Assembly (NCBI GenBank): GCA_041687255.1
Contig: JAWLCL010000003.1
Span: 62,001 to 126,000 of the forward strand
From: Mariniphaga sp041687255
GTDB taxonomy: Bacteria; Bacteroidota; Bacteroidia; Bacteroidales; Prolixibacteraceae
Reading direction: 5' to 3'
Length of the DNA: 64,000 nt
Shown one piece after another: positions 25,661 to 34,038 of this stretch. The number at the start of each line of letters is the position of its first letter. The first letter of the stretch is position 1. The notes below the pieces were generated by a model. The model made no database searches. It was not told the DNA's origin and saw nothing but the letters and a program-made list of their open reading frames with translations. The position numbers were made by a program, and so were the translations under genes.

Positions 25661-28093
25661 TTAGAAATTCAAAGAATGCTCCGTTCTGGCAATAATGTCA
25701 TCCTGGGTATCGGGTGACAAAGTAGTGAAAAATGCCGAATAACCAGCCACACGGACGATCAGGTCGCGGTATTTTTCCGGGTGTTTTTTTGCCTCCAGAA
25801 GTGTTTCTCTTGAAACAATGTTGTACTGAACGTGCCAGCCTTTCAGATCAGCGAAGAAAGTATGAATTATTGAGATAAGTTTTTTCTTGTCTTCATCTTT
25901 TGAAATGGTAGCCGGCGACAATTTCTGATTTAGCAAAACACCGCCCATGATTTTTTCGGTCGGTAATTTCGCCACTGACTTAAACACCGCTGTCGGTCCC
26001 AATACATCGGTTCCCGAGGAAGGCGAACTTCCTTCGGCAACTGGTGTGAAAGCTTTTCTTCCATCCGGCGTAGCTGGAACCACTGCTCCATTCGGAACAT
26101 TGGCAGAGATGCTGGAGGTCCCAGCATAATAACGGCATCCAATTGGTCCGCGTCTATGACGGGTAGTGTGGTACTTCTCAATTTCATCGATAAATTCAGT
26201 GTACGCATCTTTTAAAAGAAGATCAACGTAATCGTCGTCGTTGCCATATTTTGGTGCAAAATTGAGAAGTAACTGCCTGGTTTTTTCACCTTCTTCACCT
26301 TCAAAATTGGTTTCGATGGCATGCAGGAGTTGTTCTTTTGTGATCCTTTTTTCCTCAAATACCAGCTTTTTTATAGCTGCCAGTGAATTTCCCAGGTTAG
26401 CGATTCCCACCTGTAACCCTGAGACAAAATCGTATTTCGAACCTCCCTCCTTGATTGTTTTTCCCCGTGGAATACAATTATCCACAAAGGCTGAACATAG
26501 AATATCTGGTACATTTTCTTCGAGAGCAGTGTCCACTGCAGTGTCTATTTCAATGGTCTTTTTTGCAAAATATTTCACCTGGTGCTGCCATGCTTTGTAT
26601 ACTTCATCGAAGCTTTCAAAATCTTTGAAATGACCGGTTCCTTTTAAAAATGTTTTTCCACTTTGTTTGTCCAGGCCATCATACATAGAGGCGAGAAAAA
26701 CACGCATAAAATTCAGAAAACTCATACCGGTACAACGGTAACCCCATTTCCCTGGCACTGCTATTTCTATACAACCTATGGCAGAATAGTTGAATGCATC
26801 ATCTTTTTCTACTCCAAGGTTAATGAGTTCTGGAATGACAATTTCATCGTTATTGAAAGATGGCATACCAAATCCCATTTCAATAACTCGCATACATTCC
26901 ATCATAAATCGTTGGTTGATATCCTTATGAAAACGTACTGACAAATTTGGTTGTGTAAGTTTCATATTTCCAACCGACTCCAGAATCAGAAAACTCAGTT
27001 CGTTGACTGCGTCATTGCCGTCAGTTGTTTGACCGCCGATAGTAACGTTCTGATAAAGAGGTCCTCCTGCGGAAAATTGCGTATGAGACCAAGGTCTGAT
27101 TTTATTTACCGACATGAGTTTAATCCAGGTATTTTCAAGTAATTCACTGGCTTTTTCTTCGGTAATTTTCCCGGTAATTTTATCCCGTTGATAAAACGGG
27201 AAAAGATATTGGTCCATTCGGCCAAGCGAAACACTGTGACCGTTGCTTTCGATCTGGAGAACGAGTTGCACAAAATAGGTGAGTTGTAGCGCCTGGTAGA
27301 AGGTGTTGGGTGAATGTTCAGAGATGTAGGCACAGTTGTCGGCAATTAGTTTCAGTTCCTTTTCGCTTTCGGGATTCTCTTCCAGCAAACTCTTTGAAAG
27401 TGCAAGTTTGCTAAACCGAAGGATAAATTTCTGAAATGCTTTAACCGAAATGTAAAGTGCATTGTAAAAATGATCTTTTTTGACTCCTTCCACGCTCGTG
27501 CGATCCACTTTCTTCTGATGGAAAGTAATTTCTTCTAAATATCCGTTTAATCCAACTTCGAGGATTTTATAAAAGTCAACCGCGATGTGCGCATCTCCGG
27601 AGGTGAGATTGCCGGTTGCTTTTATGATGGCAGAATCCTGCAGTTCTCGCAAATCTGGCGACATCAATGCGCGGCCTTTGTCCCACAGAACTTTGCCTTT
27701 CCACCAGACGGCAATTTCGCGCAATTCATTCTTGTTTTTTTCTGTAATAAAGAATGCATCACCCGGACGTTTATCCAGTTCATCCATTTCTTTGGGCAGC
27801 CAGTCAACAGCGTATTCCGGGAAAACGGGGGCCGCACGATGTTGAGACGACTGATTGCCCACGATCAATTCGCCCTCATCAATGAAGATGCTCATTTCCA
27901 GTAGGGTTTTTTCCAGTGCCATAGCACGTTTTATGATCACAGGCTGATCTTCGTTTTTACGGTATACTTCAGTATAGAATTTTGCTCTTTCGGTACAAAC
28001 TGAAGGTTTCGTGCTCAGAACCTTTTCACGAAGACTGGCAATTCTTTCAGTGATCTTTTTTGTTTTTTTATCGGTAATCATATCAGCCTCCAA
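25661..28093 (-). CDS. Glycyl radical enzyme of the dehydratase/lyase type
   Basis: The protein has 810 residues. The glycyl radical motif RVAGYSAFF is near residue 784, and the active-site loop SAIGCIEIAVPGKWGYRCTG places the thiyl Cys near residue 441 with a Glu two residues on. The Cys-x-Glu pattern is that of dehydratases and C-C/C-N lyases (glycerol or propanediol dehydratase, choline lyase, hydroxyproline dehydratase), not of pyruvate formate-lyase, which has Cys-Cys. The substrate is unassigned; partner genes point to a sugar or polyol. Its activase gene overlaps by 11 bases. The enzyme is killed by oxygen, so it implies an anaerobic phase of life. Confidence 0.88.
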   Translation of the reverse strand: MEADMITDKKTKKITERIASLREKVLSTKPSVCTERAKFYTEVYRKNEDQPVIIKRAMALEKTLLEMSIFIDEGELIVGNQSSQHRAAPVFPEYAVDWLPKEMDELDKRPGDAFFITEKNKNELREIAVWWKGKVLWDKGRALMSPDLRELQDSAIIKATGNLTSGDAHIAVDFYKILEVGLNGYLEEITFHQKKVDRTSVEGVKKDHFYNALYISVKAFQKFILRFSKLALSKSLLEENPESEKELKLIADNCAYISEHSPNTFYQALQLTYFVQLVLQIESNGHSVSLGRMDQYLFPFYQRDKITGKITEEKASELLENTWIKLMSVNKIRPWSHTQFSAGGPLYQNVTIGGQTTDGNDAVNELSFLILESVGNMKLTQPNLSVRFHKDINQRFMMECMRVIEMGFGMPSFNNDEIVIPELINLGVEKDDAFNYSAIGCIEIAVPGKWGYRCTGMSFLNFMRVFLASMYDGLDKQSGKTFLKGTGHFKDFESFDEVYKAWQHQVKYFAKKTIEIDTAVDTALEENVPDILCSAFVDNCIPRGKTIKEGGSKYDFVSGLQVGIANLGNSLAAIKKLVFEEKRITKEQLLHAIETNFEGEEGEKTRQLLLNFAPKYGNDDDYVDLLLKDAYTEFIDEIEKYHTTRHRRGPIGCRYYAGTSSISANVPNGAVVPATPDGRKAFTPVAEGSSPSSGTDVLGPTAVFKSVAKLPTEKIMGGVLLNQKLSPATISKDEDKKKLISIIHTFFADLKGWHVQYNIVSRETLLEAKKHPEKYRDLIVRVAGYSAFFTTLSPDTQDDIIARTEHSLNF

Positions 28094-29003
28094 TTTTTGT
28101 TATGAATCCTTTTTCTGCTGCATATTGAATATATGTTTCTAATTCATGATCTTCAACCGGTTTTACACCTTTCATCTTATACGGTAAATCCAACATTTTA
28201 TATTTTTCTTCACCAAATGTGTGGTAGCTGAGAAGGTGAATTTCTTTCGCGTTTTTAAGTGAAGAAACAAAGTCGATCATCTCAAAAATTTCTTTTTCAG
28301 AATGATTGAAACCTGGAATAACAGGAATGCGGATTATATAATTTGCTCCCGATTGATCCAGTTTTACAAAATTTGTCATAACCAGTAGGCTATCACCACC
28401 GGTATATTTTCTGAATTTTTCTTTGTTAGTATGTTTGAGATCGGCAAGGAAAGTATCAACAAGTCCGATGCAACGTTCTACTTTTCCCCATTTTATGTGA
28501 AGGGTTGTTTCCATATTTACATTCACCTTCATGTTCTTAAGGTTCAGCAACAATTCCAGCAACTCTTGTCCCTGCGAAAGAGGTTCGCCACCTGAAAGTG
28601 TAACTCCACCATCAGTTCGATAAAATGGAAGATCTTTCCTTATTTCTGTAAGAATTTCTTCTACACTTTTCTTTTCTCCTGAAACCGTCAGGGCTTTTGC
28701 AAGACAAATATTTTGTAAGCTTTCTTTATTTTCAATTAATGAACGGTCAATTTGCAGACCAATTTCGTTCCTTTTAATAGCATTATTTTCAGCTTTGATA
28801 CAATCTCCAAAATTTTTGCAGATTTTTTTATGGTAAAGAATATCGTGATTAAACGATTGGCTCTCTGGATTGCTGCACCACCAGCAACTTAGCGGGCAGC
28901 CTTTGTAGAAGACAACTGTGCGGATTCCTGAACCGTCGTGAGTTGAAAAGCGTTGAATATTGAAAATCATAACTGCACACTTTGCTTTCTCACAAAAGTA
29001 CAT
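28083..29003 (-). CDS. Glycyl radical enzyme activating enzyme (radical SAM)
   Basis: The protein has 306 residues. The radical SAM motif GCPLSCWWCSNPES is near residue 35, and TDGGVTLSGGEPLSQ is the family's second hallmark. The region between them, which in many activases holds two extra 4Fe-4S clusters, has only scattered cysteines here (ICKNFGDC, NICLAK), so the insert seems reduced. It makes the Gly radical on the partner encoded downstream. It is the first gene of the operon, and an operator-like palindrome lies 5 bases upstream. Confidence 0.9.
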   Translation of the reverse strand: MYFCEKAKCAVMIFNIQRFSTHDGSGIRTVVFYKGCPLSCWWCSNPESQSFNHDILYHKKICKNFGDCIKAENNAIKRNEIGLQIDRSLIENKESLQNICLAKALTVSGEKKSVEEILTEIRKDLPFYRTDGGVTLSGGEPLSQGQELLELLLNLKNMKVNVNMETTLHIKWGKVERCIGLVDTFLADLKHTNKEKFRKYTGGDSLLVMTNFVKLDQSGANYIIRIPVIPGFNHSEKEIFEMIDFVSSLKNAKEIHLLSYHTFGEEKYKMLDLPYKMKGVKPVEDHELETYIQYAAEKGFITKIGG

Positions 29004-29007
29004 TAAG

Positions 29008-29019
29008 TTTCATGTGAAA
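29008..29019 (-). promoter_or_regulatory. Possible DeoR operator
   Basis: TTTCATGTGAAA has perfect 5-base arms around TG and lies 5 bases before the activase start. The position and TTTCA half-site suit a DeoR-type repressor; this is inference. Confidence 0.4.
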
Positions 29020-29193
29020 GCAAATAATATTTCATTAAATATGATTAGTTTGATTTACTATATAACATTAATGCATGTGCATTTGCATTTCACAAGTTGA
29101 TGATAAATTACAATTACGATGATCATTATGTGTTCACCTGTATACATAGAGATAGAAAAAGAAAAAATTTGAAGAATCATTTATTTATTGTTT

Positions 29194-29445
29194 GGTTTGG
29201 GAATGGGTAATGCATCTGCCACAGTTGAAGAACTGGAATTTGCGTTCAGATAATATGGTGGATCAGCATTTAGCTGATTGGGAACGGGAAGGTAAACCGG
29301 CAGAAAAGTCATATAAAGGCGTTTTTTAATGTGCGTATCCGTCCAAAGCTGCATAAAAAAGGCTTCACATGCTGCCATAAAAAAAGGTATAACACTAAAC
29401 CAGATGATTAAGCAGGCCCTGGAAAAGGAACTGGAGAATCATTAA
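29194..29445 (+). pseudogene. hicB relic, first copy
   Basis: From ACAGTTGAAGAACTGGAAT to the stop this matches hicB codons for TVEELELAFRYMVDQHL through LEKELENH, with three single-base insertions that break the frame. The 5' end is lost. The 14 bases before it (GGTTTGGGAATGGG) are identical to those before the second relic at 31633, so both share one old breakpoint. It ends at an E hairpin like intact hicB. Confidence 0.82.
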
Positions 29446-29447
29446 AA

Positions 29448-29563
29448 CAAAAAAGCGTTACTTGATTTTTAATCATATAACGCTAATACTTTTATATCGG
29501 TGCTCCCCTGACAGCCGGAAGTTGCAACCTGAATTGTGAAAGATTGCTGAGAATTGCCACCTT
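29448..29563 (+). repeat. Element E, well-preserved copy
   Basis: The parts in order are poly-A, the arms AAGCGTTACTTGA and TCATATAACGCT, AATACTTTTATATCGG, TGCTCCCCTGACAGCCGG, AAGTTGCAACCT and GAATTGCCACC. The second TA pair starts about 90 bases downstream. Confidence 0.85.
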
Positions 29564-29615
29564 TTGATTCCAATTAGAAAGATTGTTATAGATGCCCTGG
29601 CATGAAATTATTCAT

Positions 29616-29638
29616 TATATTTGTACCAGATTAGGTAC
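29616..29638 (+). promoter_or_regulatory. TA promoter and operator
   Basis: TATATTTG (29616-29623) fits the -7 consensus. GTACC (29623-29627) and GGTAC (29634-29638) form an inverted repeat just downstream, as expected for a YefM-type antitoxin operator with a GTAC core. Confidence 0.6.
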
Positions 29639-29655
29639 GCAATAGATATTTTGAA

Positions 29656-29916
29656 ATGGCAATAATTCAGACAACGAGCAGAAAATTCAGAGACAAACAA
29701 AAAGATTTTTTCGAATTGGCAGATAAGGGTGAAAAAGTAATAATCAGGAGGGGCAAAAAACAAGCCTATCTTTTAACACCAATTGATGACGAAGATATAT
29801 ATTTTACCCCGGCTATGCTTGAAAAAATCAACAGGTCAATAGAACAAGTGAAAGAAGGAAAGGTAACAAAGATAGAAACGGAAGAAGAACTAACCCAATT
29901 TCTTGAAAATCTATGA
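29656..29916 (+). CDS. Phd/YefM family antitoxin
   Basis: The protein has 86 residues. The N-terminal Phd fold is seen in TTSRKFRDKQKDFFELADKG and VIIRRGKKQAYLLTP. The acidic C-terminal tail (EEELTQFLENL) would wrap the toxin. The gene overlaps the toxin by 4 bases (ATGA), the usual TA coupling. It represses its own promoter in known pairs, and a GTAC palindrome lies upstream. Confidence 0.85.
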   Translation: MAIIQTTSRKFRDKQKDFFELADKGEKVIIRRGKKQAYLLTPIDDEDIYFTPAMLEKINRSIEQVKEGKVTKIETEEELTQFLENL

Positions 29917-30188
29917 CCTACACACTTTATTTTACCGATGAAGCTAAAAAGGACCTTGCCGGATTAAAGAAAAATGAACCCGCTGCATTCAAAAAAGTAA
30001 AAGCATTATTAACAGAACTACAGCAGCATCCTAAAACAGGAACCGGAAAACCGGAGCCACTTGGTTATGGATATAAAGGGTTCTTTTCCCGAAGAATTAT
30101 CCAAAAGCACAGGCTTGTATATTCCATCGATGATGAAAGAGTAAATGTTCTGATTGTTGCGACATCAGGTCATTATCAGGATAAATAA
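29913..30188 (+). CDS. Txe/YoeB family toxin
   Basis: The protein has 91 residues with a RelE/YoeB fold: YTLYFTDEAKKDLAGLKK, the substrate loop KPEPLGYGYKGFFSRRI and the C-terminal HRLVYSI...SGHYQDK. The Glu, Arg and His-Tyr residues of the YoeB site are in place, so it should cleave mRNA at the ribosome. A second, distinct pair lies at 41971-42482. About 35 bases after the stop the next E element begins. Confidence 0.88.
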   Translation: MTYTLYFTDEAKKDLAGLKKNEPAAFKKVKALLTELQQHPKTGTGKPEPLGYGYKGFFSRRIIQKHRLVYSIDDERVNVLIVATSGHYQDK

Positions 30189-30225
30189 TTTTCATTAAAA
30201 ACCACAACCTCAAATTCTCAAAAAT

Positions 30226-30337
30226 AAAAAAGCGCTACATGAATAAATCATATAACGGTAATACTTTTATATAGGTGCTCCCCTGACAGCCGGAAGTTGC
30301 AACCTAAATTTGGGAAGTTTGGTGTAAATTACCACCA
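30226..30337 (+). repeat. Element E, well-preserved copy
   Basis: Poly-A, AAGCGCTACATGA and TCATATAACGGT arms, AATACTTTTATATAGG, TGCTCCCCTGACAGCCGG, AAGTTGCAACCT and AATTACCACC. It lies between the YoeB pair and the 3' end of fic, which face each other. Confidence 0.85.
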
Positions 30338-30377
30338 AATATCTCCTGAAAAGAATGAAACCATTGGGATTTTACCC

Positions 30378-31505
30378 TTATTCATTATCGAATAATGCCA
30401 GATAATCACTGAAAACATAAAGCTTATTTCGCTGTGCTCCTGTAACCTCCTTTAAAATATCCAATCTTTCCAGATCGTTGAGCAGTTTATAGTTGGTAGC
30501 TTTTGATTTGGCGGTTACCTTCCCAATTTTAAATGCATCTGTTACCGGCTGTGAGTATAGGTAGTCAATAACTTTTCTTGCTTCATTCCCTCTGCTTCCC
30601 AGCGACTGAAGTTTATTTTCCAGAATGCGCTGTAACTGTAGTATGCCATCAAATGTTTCAACTCCTTTTTTCGAGATCTCAATCACCCCAGTCAGAAAAA
30701 ACTTTAACCACTGGTCCATATCATTGTGAGTACGAACCCGCGTTAGATTATCGTAATACAATGACCGGTGCCGTTCAAAAAAGTCGGACAGGTAAAGTAT
30801 CGGTTGTTTTAAAATCCCTTTACTAACCAGATATAATGTTATCAGTAATCTGCCTACCCTCCCATTTCCATCTAGAAATGGATGAATGGTTTCGAACTGA
30901 TAATGTATTATGGCAACTTTTAGCAAATCGGGTAATGGATTCAATTCATCATTGGCAAAAAATTCTATGTCGCTTATTAAGTCAGGAACAGAGGTATGAA
31001 CTGGTGGAATAAATACAGCATCATATATTGAAGCACCTCCTATCCAGTTTTGACTGCGTCGGTATTCCCCCGGATTTTTATGTTTTCCCCGTACACCCTG
31101 AAGTAAAACTTTATGCGTCTGGCGGATTAATCTTGATGAAAAGGGCAGTTTATGCAGCTGCATTACTGCTTCATTCATGGCGCCGATATAATTTTGTACT
31201 TCTTCCCAGTCATCCCGTTTTTCGGTAGCTACATTTTTTTTATCAAGAAATGCCTCTTCCATATTTGTTTGGGTTCCTTCTATTCTTGAAGATTGAGTGG
31301 CTTCTTTTGCAATATGCATCCGGATAAAAAGTTCAATATTCACATATTCAGAATACATGTCGAGCCGCCCCAGTGAACGATCAGCTTTGCTAAGTAAATT
31401 AAGTAACTGCATGTCATCCACCAGCCATTGCCGGTTTATAGGATTTGGCTGAAAACTTTTATAATGGCCCTGACTAACTGTTACACCAGCTTTATACGAT
31501 TTCAT
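30378..31505 (-). CDS. Fic family protein (AMP transferase-like, class II)
   Basis: The protein has 375 residues. The Fic motif HPFLDGNGRVGRLL near residue 200 is complete, so it should transfer AMP or a similar group to Ser, Thr or Tyr of a target. An inhibitory helix motif of the [ST]xxxE[GN] type (SSRIEG, residue 72 onward) precedes it, which makes it a self-inhibited class II Fic. A winged-helix-like C-terminus (residues 300-370) may bind DNA. It lies inside the TA cassette cluster, and fragments of its 3' end occur at 20.1, 38.5 and 45.1 kb. Confidence 0.88.
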   Translation of the reverse strand: MKSYKAGVTVSQGHYKSFQPNPINRQWLVDDMQLLNLLSKADRSLGRLDMYSEYVNIELFIRMHIAKEATQSSRIEGTQTNMEEAFLDKKNVATEKRDDWEEVQNYIGAMNEAVMQLHKLPFSSRLIRQTHKVLLQGVRGKHKNPGEYRRSQNWIGGASIYDAVFIPPVHTSVPDLISDIEFFANDELNPLPDLLKVAIIHYQFETIHPFLDGNGRVGRLLITLYLVSKGILKQPILYLSDFFERHRSLYYDNLTRVRTHNDMDQWLKFFLTGVIEISKKGVETFDGILQLQRILENKLQSLGSRGNEARKVIDYLYSQPVTDAFKIGKVTAKSKATNYKLLNDLERLDILKEVTGAQRNKLYVFSDYLALFDNE

Positions 31506-31632
31506 GATATTAAGTTTAAACCGCTAAAATTAAGAATAAATTTGGCTTTAGTTTATATTTTCAATAAAAATTAAACTAAGATACAATGTATTTTAAGTTT
31601 TATAAAAATTCTATACTATCGATTTACTACCT

Positions 31633-31880
31633 GGTTTGGGAATGGGAAATTGCAACTGTCACAGTTGAAGAACTGGAATCTGCGTTCAGATATATGGTGG
31701 ATCAGCACTTAGCTGATTTGAACGAGAAGGGAAACCGGCAGAACAGCCATAAAAAGGCGTTTTTAATGTGCGTATAAGTCCTAAGCTGCATAAAAAAGGC
31801 TTCACATGCTGCCATCCAAAATGGTATTACTTTGAACCAGATGATTAGGCAGCTATTTGAAAAGGAACTGAAGGATCAAA
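31633..31880 (+). pseudogene. hicB relic, second copy
   Basis: It matches hicB from TVEELESAFRYMVDQHLAD to the C-terminus with frame breaks (GGGAAACCGGCAGAACAGCC). Its 5' border is the same 14 bases as the relic at 29194. It ends at the E element at 31883. Confidence 0.8.
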
Positions 31881-31882
31881 AA

Positions 31883-31995
31883 CAAAAAAGCGTTACATGA
31901 ATTTCTCATATAACGCTAATACTTTTATATTGGTGCTCCCCTGACAGCCGGAAGTTGCAACCTAAATTGTGAGAGTTTGGTGTGAATTACCACCT
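31883..31995 (+). repeat. Element E, best-preserved copy
   Basis: AAAAAAGCGTTACATGAA and TCATATAACGCT arms, AATACTTTTATATTGG, TGCTCCCCTGACAGCCGG, AAGTTGCAACCT, TTTGGTGTGAATTACCACC. It is useful as reference for the family. Confidence 0.88.
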
Positions 31996-32260
31996 TTCTA
32001 AACCAATTATGAGCAATACTATATGAAAACAGATATAAATATGATGTCGACTAAAATTGACTTTTAATAAAGATTCAATAAACTCAACTTTGCCACCGGT
32101 GCAAAATATGCATTTATCACGAATGAGTTAATCAACAAACCTTATTTTTTTTATTTCAGTATAAATAATTGCAGACAATAATTTAAGACTTATTTGTATT
32201 GTATTCAATAAATAAACTACCTTGTATAAGTAATTTTTCACAATTAAAATCAAATATAAA

Positions 32261-33268
32261 ATGACAACAGTAAATGCATATGCTGTAAGTGAAGCGGGAG
32301 GAAAACTTAGTCCTTTTAAATACGAATTACCCGAATTGGGAAGTGACCAGGTTGATATTAAAGTCCACTATTGTGGAATCTGTCACTCTGATTTAAGCAT
32401 GATCAACAACGAATGGGGAATGACAACATATCCAATTGTACCGGGACATGAAATTATTGGAGAAGTTATTGGCGTTGGAAGCGAAGTAAAAAACATCAAA
32501 CCCAAAGATTTGGTTGGACTTGGCTGGAGTTCTGCATCGTGCATGCATTGTAATCAATGTATGGAGGGCAATCACCATCTCTGTGCAAGTGGAGAAGGAA
32601 CTATTGTTGGCCGTCACGGTGGTTTTGCCGACAAAGTAAGATGTCACTGGTCTTCTGCAATTTTGCTTCCCAAGGGAATTAATACGCTAAAGGCCGGACC
32701 GCTTCTTTGTGGCGGAGCGACCGTCTTCAGTCCAATTATTTTGGCTGGTGTAAAACCCACCGACAAAGTTGGTGTAATTGGCATTGGCGGACTGGGTCAC
32801 ATGGCATTAAAATTCCTGAATAAATGGGGATGTGAAGTTATCGCTTTTAGCTCAAGTCCTGATAAAAAGGAACAAATTTTAGCAATGGGAGCAACCAAAG
32901 TGATAAATTCAAGAGACCCAAAAGAGTTGGAAAGCATTACAGGAAGTTTGAATTTCATTTTAAACACAACGAACATGACGCTTGACTGGAATTCATATTT
33001 GGTAGCACTCGCACCAAAGGGCCGTTTTCACAACGTAGGTGCAGTACTCGAACCAATGGCCATACCCGCTTTTACCCTTTTAGTTGGTGAAAAAACGGTT
33101 GGTTCCAGTCCAATTGGAAGTCCGGCAGTAATTCGTACCATGCTTGAATTTTGTGTTCGCCATGATATTTATCCAATAGTTGAAGAGTTTCCACTTGAGA
33201 AAGTGAATGAAGCAATGGAGCATTTGGAAAAAGGGAAGGCAAGGTATCGGATTGTATTGAAGGTGTAA
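32261..33268 (+). CDS. Zinc-dependent NAD(P) alcohol dehydrogenase (CAD type)
   Basis: The protein has 335 residues. Catalytic zinc ligands lie in YCGICHSDLS and PGHEIIGEV, and structural zinc ligands in the four-cysteine loop CMHCNQCMEGNHHLC. The Rossmann motif GIGGLGHMALKF near residue 175 binds NAD(P). The family reduces aldehydes such as cinnamaldehyde or general aliphatic ones. It stands alone, with E repeats on both sides, and is probably a stand-alone aldehyde-detoxifying enzyme. Confidence 0.92.
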   Translation: MTTVNAYAVSEAGGKLSPFKYELPELGSDQVDIKVHYCGICHSDLSMINNEWGMTTYPIVPGHEIIGEVIGVGSEVKNIKPKDLVGLGWSSASCMHCNQCMEGNHHLCASGEGTIVGRHGGFADKVRCHWSSAILLPKGINTLKAGPLLCGGATVFSPIILAGVKPTDKVGVIGIGGLGHMALKFLNKWGCEVIAFSSSPDKKEQILAMGATKVINSRDPKELESITGSLNFILNTTNMTLDWNSYLVALAPKGRFHNVGAVLEPMAIPAFTLLVGEKTVGSSPIGSPAVIRTMLEFCVRHDIYPIVEEFPLEKVNEAMEHLEKGKARYRIVLKV

Positions 33269-33607
33269 ATGATTGAAAGTTCAAAAATCTATTAATTTGA
33301 ATAGAGGGAATTTTGGAATATGATCATTTTTCTTCATTGTTTCTCCATGCAATAATGATTCTTCAATGGAAATAAGGGACGTCTCGCCATTGCATATGAG
33401 GTTGAGAAACGAAAACTCCTAAAGCAATCTCTCCACTGACGAGGATATCGCATTTTTAGATTGCATATAATTTCAGAACAACTCAATTTGATTTAAATGG
33501 TTATTTTAATGTTCCTAAATATACTTTTTCCTTGGAGGCCTTCAACTATAGATAATATTTGATTTTTAACCTTGTGGAAATGTGCCCTACCCAAAAAAAT
33601 ATTGAAG

Positions 33608-33765
33608 AAAGGAAAAAGAATACCTTTTCAAGAGTTTCAACCTTATTAAGCCGTTAATTAAGTGTATAAATTTGAATGGTTGTAAAAGTAGAAAGGATAA
33701 TTTACAACCTTTTAGTAAAAAGTTGTATTACCTCTACACTTATGAAATCAGGTTCCAAACACAAA
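33608..33765 (+). repeat. Long repeat LR, copy A
   Basis: About 160 bases matching copies at 44791 and 63485 (landmarks TTTCAACCTTATTAAG, AAAGGATAA, AGTTGTATTAC). All three copies run directly into an AAAAAAAGAGGTC hairpin. The stretch 33269-33607 before it shows nothing recognisable. Confidence 0.7.
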
Positions 33766-33914
33766 AAAAGAGGTCGAAATTTGTATTCAAATTCAATCGA
33801 ATACCTTTGAAATAATCGGTTGAATGAGATTAAAATGACCTCTTGTCCTGTGTGGCTCCCCTGACAGTTGGAAGTTGCAGCCTGGTTGGTGAAAACTTGG
33901 TGTGAATTTCCACT
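33763..33914 (+). repeat. Element E with GAGGTC hairpin and long loop
   Basis: AAAAAAAGAGGTC and GACCTCTT arms are separated here by about 65 bases, then GTCCTGTGTGGCTCCCCTGA, AGTTGGAAGTTGCAGCCTGG and TTGGTGTGAATTTCCAC. The tail is that of E, but the hairpin sequence differs from the AGCGTT type. Confidence 0.78.
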
Positions 33915-34038
33915 TTTCTTTTCATTTAATACTTGTTAAAATGAAATCTTTAATATCTCTAGATATTTTATTTTTAATATGATGACTGACCGTCAAGAGG
34001 TCATCAAAATATTTAATAGTAAAAAAATAGTGTTTTTG

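Noticed and set aside
29448..29563. E tail as a complete tRNA gene
   Set aside because: No 5' acceptor strand, D-arm or anticodon arm can be found upstream on the minus strand, and the T-stem does not pair.
31586..31777. 63-codon plus-strand ORF
   Set aside because: It runs through the frame-broken hicB relic and stops at a frameshift, so it is not an intact gene.
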